Part shown: in pieces, positions 12,121 to 17,068 of the stretch | How the letters are laid out: each line of letters starts with the position of its first letter | Position numbering within the stretch: position 1 is the first letter of the stretch | Origin: Clostridia bacterium | Lineage (GTDB): Bacteria; Bacillota; Clostridia; Oscillospirales; Ruminococcaceae | Direction of reading: 5' to 3' | Length of the DNA: 19,853 nucleotides | NCBI GenBank assembly: GCA_021152595.1 | Contig: JAGKVC010000053.1 | Coordinates: 1-19,853, forward strand | Program-made: the position numbers and the translations under genes | The notes under the pieces: generated by a model | Databases searched by the model: none | What the model saw: only the letters and a program-made list of their open reading frames with translations | Told to the model about the DNA's origin: nothing

Positions 12121-14658
12121 ATGCGGATGCTTGCAGCACATTGTGAGCCGGATGCCTATGAGGGGCGGATCTATCAGAAGTGGATGAGAGACCACAGCTT
12201 CCGTGCGGATACAGATCCGAAGCAGATGCCGTTTGCGCTGGTGATGCCGCCGCCGGATGTGAATAATCCGATGCATCTGGGACAGGCGTTCAGCCTGACG
12301 GTGCAGGATATGCTGATCCGCCGGATGCGCATGCTCGGATGCAGTGCGCGCTGGCTGCCGTGTGCAGATACCGCCGACCTGCCGGAAAAACAGGATGCAT
12401 CCGCGCCTGCCGATCCGACCGATCTCAGATTGTTCCGGCAGATGATGAAGCTCGGCTGCTCCTGCGACTGGGAGAATATTCAGAATACAACGGATGCCGC
12501 ATGCAGAGCCGCTGCGAAAACGGCATTCGTCAATGATTATGAGGACGGTTTCCTCTTTCGCGGCAGACATGTTGCAGAATGGTGTCCGCAGTGCCGCACG
12601 CCGCTTTGCGCAGCGGATCTGAGCAGCAGCGAGGAGCAGGGGACGAGCTTTCAGCTTCGCTTTCCGTTTGCGGACGGCACAGGCTATCTCTTCCTCATGA
12701 CAACCGAGCCTGAGACCTTGCTCGCGGATGCAGCGGCAGCGGTCAATCAGAAGGATATCCGCTATCAGAATATCATCGGGAAGAATGTGATCCTGCCGCT
12801 GAGCGGACGCGAGATTCCGGTGATTGCGGACAGTACGGTACCGATGGACATCGGAACGGGTGTCCGGCGCGTGACGCCTGCCTTTGATGCCCATGCATAT
12901 GAGATTGCAGGCAAGCGCGGTCTTCCGGTCACAGAGCTGCTGACGGCAGAGGGAACGGTCTCCGCGGAATTCGGCGCTTTTGCCGGAAAGACGAAGGCAG
13001 AGCTGCGCGAAGCCATGCTCACCGCGCTGAAGGACGGCGGATTTCTGGTCAAATCCGAGCCGTGCAGCATCCGGAAGACGGTCTGCCGCCGCTGCGGAAG
13101 TGAAGTCACAAAGCGCATTGCCGCGCAGTGGTTTCTGCGGAGCAGGGAATTTGCAGAACCGGCTGCGGAAGCGCTCCGGTCCGGCGATTTCCGCATCATA
13201 CCGGAGCAATATACCGCGCGCTGCACGGAGCGTCTGACCGATGCACGCGATCAGCGGATTTCGCGGCATGCGCAGCAGGGAATTCCGGTTCCGGCGTTTT
13301 ACTGCGAAGCCTGCGGCAAAATGACTGTCACAGAATCAGACAGCGCGCTTTGTCCGGAATGCGGTCAGCCGATGCAGCCCGATCCCGATACGCTCGAGAC
13401 CGGCTTTGCGGCATCGCTGCTGCCCTTTGCGCTGCTCGGTTATCCCGAACGCACCGACGATCTGCAATATTATTATCCGGCGGATACGCTTGTCACGGGC
13501 TATGATCTTGTGACGCCGTGGGTATCCGGCATGCTGGCTGCTGCGATGCGCCAGACCGATCAGATGCCGTTCCGGCAGGTACTTCTGCACGGGCTTGTCC
13601 GCGATTCATCCGGTAAAAAGGTCACATCTGCGCGGAAAAACGGGTATGATCCGATGGCACTGATCGAGGATTACGGCGCGGATGCGCTACGGTATGCACT
13701 GATTGCCCGTTCTGCGGTCGGAAAGGATATCCGGCTCAGCGAAGCACAGGTGATCGCAGCAAAACGGCTTGCGGAGAAGCTCTGGAACTGCGCAAGGTTT
13801 GTGCTTGGCAGTGTATCGGGCACGTTCCGGTATGCAGGGCTTCCGGCATCGCTGCGGATTGAGGAGCAGTGGATCGTTTCGCGCTGCAATCAGCTTGCAG
13901 GGGATGTCGATGCGGATATGGAGCGCGGCGCATACGGTGCGGCTGCGGAGCGCATCGGCAGATTCATCCGCAGGACATTCAGCGGAACGTATCTGGCGCT
14001 GGCAGGAGCGCGTCTGCGTGCGGATGTCAGCGGCAGAGCAGCCGCGGAGCAGGTACTTGTCTGGGTACTGCGCCGGATCCTGTGCATGATGCATCCGTTC
14101 ATGCCGTTCGTCACGGAGGAGATCTGGCAGGCATTGACTGACTGCGAAAGTGCAGTGATCGCCGCAGAATATCCGGTGTATCAGTCCGTGCTTGATTTCT
14201 CGCAGGAAGCCGATGATTTCGAGCATGTACTGGAAGCACTGCGCGCAGTAAAGCGGAGCAGGAAGGCGCTGCATATTCCGGAGACGCTCCGCGCAAAATT
14301 CTATTTTGAGACAATGGATGTCGATCTGTTTTCAGCGAGCCGGTTCTTTTTCGAGCAGCTTGCCGGAGCAAGAGAGATCGAATTCGGGCAGGATTACCGT
14401 TTCCGCAATGCGATTCATGTCGTCACCGACCGCGCGCACATCGCAATACCGCTGGAGCAGCCGCTGATCCGTGACCGTGAGCATGCAAGGCTCATGGAGG
14501 AGGCGGAGCTGCTGCGCAGGAAGGCAGAGCAGGTGCAGGCGCTTCTGCATCAGTCCGGATTTACGGAGAAAGCACCGGAGCAGGTTGTCCGTGCAGCCCG
14601 TGAACGCCGTGCTGTCCTGCGTGAACGTCTCGTCAGACTCGTCGAAGCTATCTCCTGA
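12121..14658 (+). CDS. Divergent valyl-tRNA synthetase homologue with altered catalytic motifs
   Basis: 845 residues; ordinary ValRS is about 880. Homology runs end to end: class I nucleotide-binding fold, CP1 editing domain (about 190-320, with TTEPET, IGKNVILPLSGREIPVIAD and GTGVRRVTPAFDAHAYE), zinc ribbon (CEAC...CPEC, 395-414), anticodon-binding region (MMHPFMPFVTEEIWQ) and C-terminal coiled coil (SGFTEKAPEQVV). But the synthetic site is changed throughout. HIGH reads HLGQ (52-55), the GTDHAGIATQ loop reads CADTADLPEKQ (81-91), WWGHRIP reads QQGIPVP (near 385-391), and KMSKS reads KVTSA (500-504), losing the second lysine. About 30 residues after the GTDHAG region are also missing. The start at 12121 has AGGAGG 7 nt upstream. 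Its own promoter and intact frame suggest an expressed protein, possibly an editing, tRNA-binding or regulatory paralog rather than a housekeeping ValRS. Confidence 0.88.
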   Translation: MRMLAAHCEPDAYEGRIYQKWMRDHSFRADTDPKQMPFALVMPPPDVNNPMHLGQAFSLTVQDMLIRRMRMLGCSARWLPCADTADLPEKQDASAPADPTDLRLFRQMMKLGCSCDWENIQNTTDAACRAAAKTAFVNDYEDGFLFRGRHVAEWCPQCRTPLCAADLSSSEEQGTSFQLRFPFADGTGYLFLMTTEPETLLADAAAAVNQKDIRYQNIIGKNVILPLSGREIPVIADSTVPMDIGTGVRRVTPAFDAHAYEIAGKRGLPVTELLTAEGTVSAEFGAFAGKTKAELREAMLTALKDGGFLVKSEPCSIRKTVCRRCGSEVTKRIAAQWFLRSREFAEPAAEALRSGDFRIIPEQYTARCTERLTDARDQRISRHAQQGIPVPAFYCEACGKMTVTESDSALCPECGQPMQPDPDTLETGFAASLLPFALLGYPERTDDLQYYYPADTLVTGYDLVTPWVSGMLAAAMRQTDQMPFRQVLLHGLVRDSSGKKVTSARKNGYDPMALIEDYGADALRYALIARSAVGKDIRLSEAQVIAAKRLAEKLWNCARFVLGSVSGTFRYAGLPASLRIEEQWIVSRCNQLAGDVDADMERGAYGAAAERIGRFIRRTFSGTYLALAGARLRADVSGRAAAEQVLVWVLRRILCMMHPFMPFVTEEIWQALTDCESAVIAAEYPVYQSVLDFSQEADDFEHVLEALRAVKRSRKALHIPETLRAKFYFETMDVDLFSASRFFFEQLAGAREIEFGQDYRFRNAIHVVTDRAHIAIPLEQPLIRDREHARLMEEAELLRRKAEQVQALLHQSGFTEKAPEQVVRAARERRAVLRERLVRLVEAIS

Positions 14659-14690
14659 ATGAGAACAGCGGTATCTCCGATGGATCTATA

Positions 14691-14743
14691 ATGGGGCGCT
14701 GCCCCAAGCCCCGCTTAAGGGATTTATCCCTTAAGAATCCCAT
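14691..14743 (+). repeat. Two-hairpin terminator-like repeat, copy A
   Basis: A 53-nt element opening ATGGGGC and ending GAATCCCAT. It contains GGGGC-GCT-GCCCC and the perfect stem CTTAAGGGAT/ATCCCTTAAG with a 2-nt loop (14714-14735 region), then CATTTTTTATG. It starts 32 nt after the stop of the ValRS-like gene and probably terminates it. A diverged copy lies inverted at 14890-14940. Confidence 0.8.
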
Positions 14744-14765
14744 TTTTTATGCATGGATATTACAA

Positions 14766-14803
14766 AGCCGCTGAATCGACGTAAATGCGTCGATTTGGCG
14801 GCT
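14766..14803 (+). terminator. 16-bp hairpin with short T-run
   Basis: AGCCGCTGAATCGACG (14766-14781) pairs fully with CGTCGATTTGGCGGCT (14788-14803), including two G-U pairs, with a 6-nt loop and then CTTTTC. It is a second candidate terminator for plus-strand transcription. Its outer arm (AAGCCGCT-n-AAT) matches that of the next hairpin. Confidence 0.6.
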
Positions 14804-14829
14804 CTTTTCACGTTTCACTGAGAAACCGG

Positions 14830-14869
14830 AAGCCGCTCAATTTCCGTATTACGCAGAATTGAGCGGCTT
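14830..14869 (+). terminator. 13-bp perfect hairpin
   Basis: AAGCCGCTCAATT (14830-14842) and AATTGAGCGGCTT (14857-14869) form a perfect stem around a 14-nt loop, followed by ACTTTTATA. It is related in sequence to the preceding hairpin (14766-14803), suggesting tandem copies of one hairpin type. Confidence 0.6.
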
Positions 14870-14889
14870 ACTTTTATACACATATAAAC

Positions 14890-14940
14890 ATGGGATTCCA
14901 AAGGGAAAGTGTCCCTTTGGCGGGTATGGGCGGAGCCCAT
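14890..14940 (-). repeat. Two-hairpin terminator-like repeat, copy B (inverted)
   Basis: Read on the minus strand this 51-nt element begins ATGGGCTCCGCCCAT (a hairpin), then CCAAAGGGA/TCCCTTTGG (perfect 9-bp stem), and ends GAATCCCAT followed by GTTTATATG. It matches copy A in order, in both ends and in the AAGGGA/TCCCTT core, with substitutions in the loops. It lies downstream of the minus-strand gene at 14965-15441, the same relation copy A has to its gene. A further small hairpin ATCGC-GGA-GCGAT sits at 14949-14961. Confidence 0.8.
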
Positions 14941-14964
14941 TACAGATCATCGCGGAGCGATACC

Positions 14965-15441
14965 TTACTTCTCGTGGACGCGCTTGCCGCAGATTTGCTC
15001 CGGGACGAGCGCGAAGCAGAGGGTACGCTTGCCGACGCGTTCGATCTCATGGGCGATATAGGCTTCATCCTGCGTGAACTTATGGCTCAGCGCACGGCTG
15101 ATTTCGATGATGCGGTCATAGCCCTCCACGATCTCGATTTTCCCGAACACGATCACGCTGCGGAAGGTCAGCGCCCAGTCGCCGTCCTCATGCACGCCCT
15201 GATCGCAGACGCAGAACGACGCTTTCGGATCGCGCAGGATCGCATCGACCTTATGACCTGTTTTGCCGCTGTGGAAATAGATTTTGCCGTCATCTTCGCA
15301 ATAGTAGTGATTGAGCGGCATACCGTAGGGATAGCCGTCATCGCCGATGACGGAGAGCACGCCGCGCGGCTCAGCCTTGAGAATTTCGATGCATTCCTCC
15401 TCGGGGATCTGCTGTTTGATTCTGACCAGTTTCCGGAACAT
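14965..15441 (-). CDS. FMN-binding PNPOx-like protein (NimA/nitroreductase-type fold)
   Basis: A 158-residue cytosolic protein of the pyridoxamine-5'-phosphate-oxidase-like flavin family, close in length to NimA-type members (about 155-165). Seen: EEECIEILKAEPRGVLSVIGDDGYPYGMPLNHYY-type opening (residues 14-47) giving the split-barrel strands, IYFHSGKTGHKVDAI (54-68) matching the flavin-contacting HSG..GHK region, then ASFCVCD and SVIVFGKIEIVE. Such proteins bind FMN and some reduce nitroimidazoles; the native substrate is usually unknown. AAGGAGG lies 8 nt before the ATG. It is last in a three-gene operon, 12 nt after the lipoprotein gene, with repeat copy B as probable terminator. Confidence 0.87.
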   Translation of the reverse strand: MFRKLVRIKQQIPEEECIEILKAEPRGVLSVIGDDGYPYGMPLNHYYCEDDGKIYFHSGKTGHKVDAILRDPKASFCVCDQGVHEDGDWALTFRSVIVFGKIEIVEGYDRIIEISRALSHKFTQDEAYIAHEIERVGKRTLCFALVPEQICGKRVHEK

Positions 15442-15453
15442 CCGTATGCCTCC

Positions 15454-15828
15454 TTATGATACCTTCTCGAATACAATCTGCGTATCGCCGGCTGACCATG
15501 TCATGGTGCTGCCGTCGATTGCGATTTTATAATCCGTGACCTGACCGAAGTCGGTATAGTGGATCGAAATGGTATCATCCGTCAGCGACCACTTATCCTG
15601 CACCTCGGAATCCATGCCGGAGCCGTCGGTATAGGAGATTGTGCGGTCATAGGTCATATCCGCCTTGAATTTGTAGGTATCGGTACAGTTTGCGCGTGTT
15701 TCGCGCCATGTACCGCAGACATCGACGGTTGAGAGCTTGTCATTGGATTTGCTGCTGCCGGTCGTACCGCTGCCGCAGCCTGCAAGCAGGAGCGCGGACG
15801 CCGCCAGCACGGGGATCAGTTTTTTCAT
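15454..15828 (-). CDS. Small lipoprotein, lipocalin-like domain
   Basis: A 124-residue exported lipoprotein. The signal peptide MKKLIPVLAASALLLAGC ends in a clear lipobox, LLAGC, with the lipidated cysteine at residue 18. A Gly/Ser linker follows. The mature part is beta-rich, GTWRETRANCTDTYKFKADMT near residues 39-59 and WSLTDDTISIHYTDFG near 80-95. This pattern is common in small Firmicutes lipocalin-like or META-like lipoproteins of unknown role. AAAGGA is 14 nt from the ATG, a weak Shine-Dalgarno; the gene begins 22 nt after the preceding stop, so coupling may help. Confidence 0.8.
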   Translation of the reverse strand: MKKLIPVLAASALLLAGCGSGTTGSSKSNDKLSTVDVCGTWRETRANCTDTYKFKADMTYDRTISYTDGSGMDSEVQDKWSLTDDTISIHYTDFGQVTDYKIAIDGSTMTWSAGDTQIVFEKVS

Positions 15829-15850
15829 TCAGGGTTCAGATATCCTTTCT

Positions 15851-16725
15851 TCAGTGGAATTCCTCATTCGGATTGAGAACGATCGGCGATTTCCAGCGGA
15901 TGCCGTAATCGCTGCGCAGGATCATGCGCTTTGCCATCCAGTATTCCTTGCAGTAGTCATAGTATCCGCGCTCATGTTCAAGCGCCTCGTCGATCTTTTC
16001 CTCAAGCTCCATGCGGATCGCCAGATATTCGGCAGTCTGCTCGACGGGATCGGTGACCGGCTCGGAGTCGGTGGCATCCTTCGCTTCGGCATAGACGGCA
16101 GCATAGCCCTCAGAGCCGAGATCCTTCTGCATAATCGCCTCGGTCTCCGGCGTCACGCCATCCGCAGTGTGCAGCGCGCAGGTGATCACGGAAAAGGCGC
16201 TGTCGGAAAGATCGAGCAGCTCGCCGTTTTCGAGCACCTTGACGCCCTGCTTCAGCAGCTCGCGCATGCTGGTATAGGCGCGGCTGGAATAGGCGAGCGC
16301 TTCCGGCCAGAAGTGAATTTCCGCATAGGTATTCGCGGTATCCTGACAGTAGCGCAGACAGTCGGACCATCTGCCCTCTGCCTCGAGCATGGTCAGTGCA
16401 TTCTGACATTTTCGATTGCAGGGTGGGCACGCCATGAATCAAACTGCATCGAATGGAACTGCTGCAAAAGCAGGCAGGTATAGAGCTGATCAACAGCGAG
16501 ATCCGCGGTCGGATGTGCTTCAAAAGCCGCCATAATCCGTTCCAGCATCCGCTGTGTGAAAGTGATGCCGAGATCGGAAGCGCGCTCGGAATTGAGCAGA
16601 TTGAGGTACTCCATCAGCGCAGCCTGCTTATCCTGCTCGGAATGATCGGTGCTTTGGAGCAGATGCTCAAGCTGCTCACCGCTTTTTACGAGCTCCTGAT
16701 GGCGGGAATCATCCTTGGAATACAT
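15851..16725 (-). pseudogene. Helical (TPR-like) protein gene split by a frameshift
   Basis: Two abutting frames look like one gene of about 291 codons. The first (16725 to about 16410) starts MYSKDDSRHQEL with AAGGAGG 8 nt before its ATG and ends just past ...SWRAHPAIENV. The second, in the next frame and without a Shine-Dalgarno, continues NALTMLEAEGRWSDCLRYCQ and on to 15851. Adding one base around 16400-16413 (for example in the TTTT run at 16409-16412) joins them smoothly. The product is helix-rich, with TPR-like stretches (ALAYSSRAYTSMRELL), no signal peptide and no family I can name. It heads the operon with the lipoprotein and FMN protein. The frameshift may be a real lesion or a sequencing error. 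Confidence 0.7.
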
Positions 16726-16801
16726 GACAATGCCTCCTTGCTGTTTATAAAATCGTATTCGTTCAAAAACCGTATGTATTTCTATATCCGGTATTTAGTA
16801 T

Positions 16802-16830
16802 ATCATACCATAATTTCACCGTATTGTCAA
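16802..16830 (-). promoter_or_regulatory. Promoter of the 16725-14965 operon
   Basis: A perfect TTGACA (minus strand, 16825-16830), 17 nt, then TATGAT (16802-16807), about 77 nt upstream of the first ATG. The gene-free stretch 16726-17068 otherwise holds only this and the divergent promoter at 16983-17011. Confidence 0.8.
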
Positions 16831-16982
16831 GTGAATTGCAGAGAAAATGCCAAAATCAAAACGCGGCCTTTCTGACCGGAAAAACGGCGGAAAGAAGCGA
16901 AAAAATACATTCCGAAATCGAGCCTCCGGATGTCTGCTTTTTGTGCAAAAAAGAGAAAATCGGGCTGCCGGACGGTTTCTGC

Positions 16983-17011
16983 TTGCATTGAATTTTGAAA
17001 TGTGCTATACT
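16983..17011 (+). promoter_or_regulatory. Promoter of the Wzz-RecJ frame
   Basis: TTGCAT (16983-16988), 17 nt, TATACT (17006-17011) on the plus strand, 57 nt before the ATG at 17069. It is divergent from the operon promoter at 16802-16830. Confidence 0.65.
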
Positions 17012-17068
17012 AAAATCACATGTCCGCTTGAACGGCATGATGTAAAAAACTGAAACGGAGGCTTATCC

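Noticed and set aside
11965..13269. A 434-codon minus-strand frame opposite the ValRS-like gene
   Set aside because: Antisense shadow: no ribosome site, Arg/Cys-rich low-information sequence, while the plus strand has end-to-end ValRS homology.
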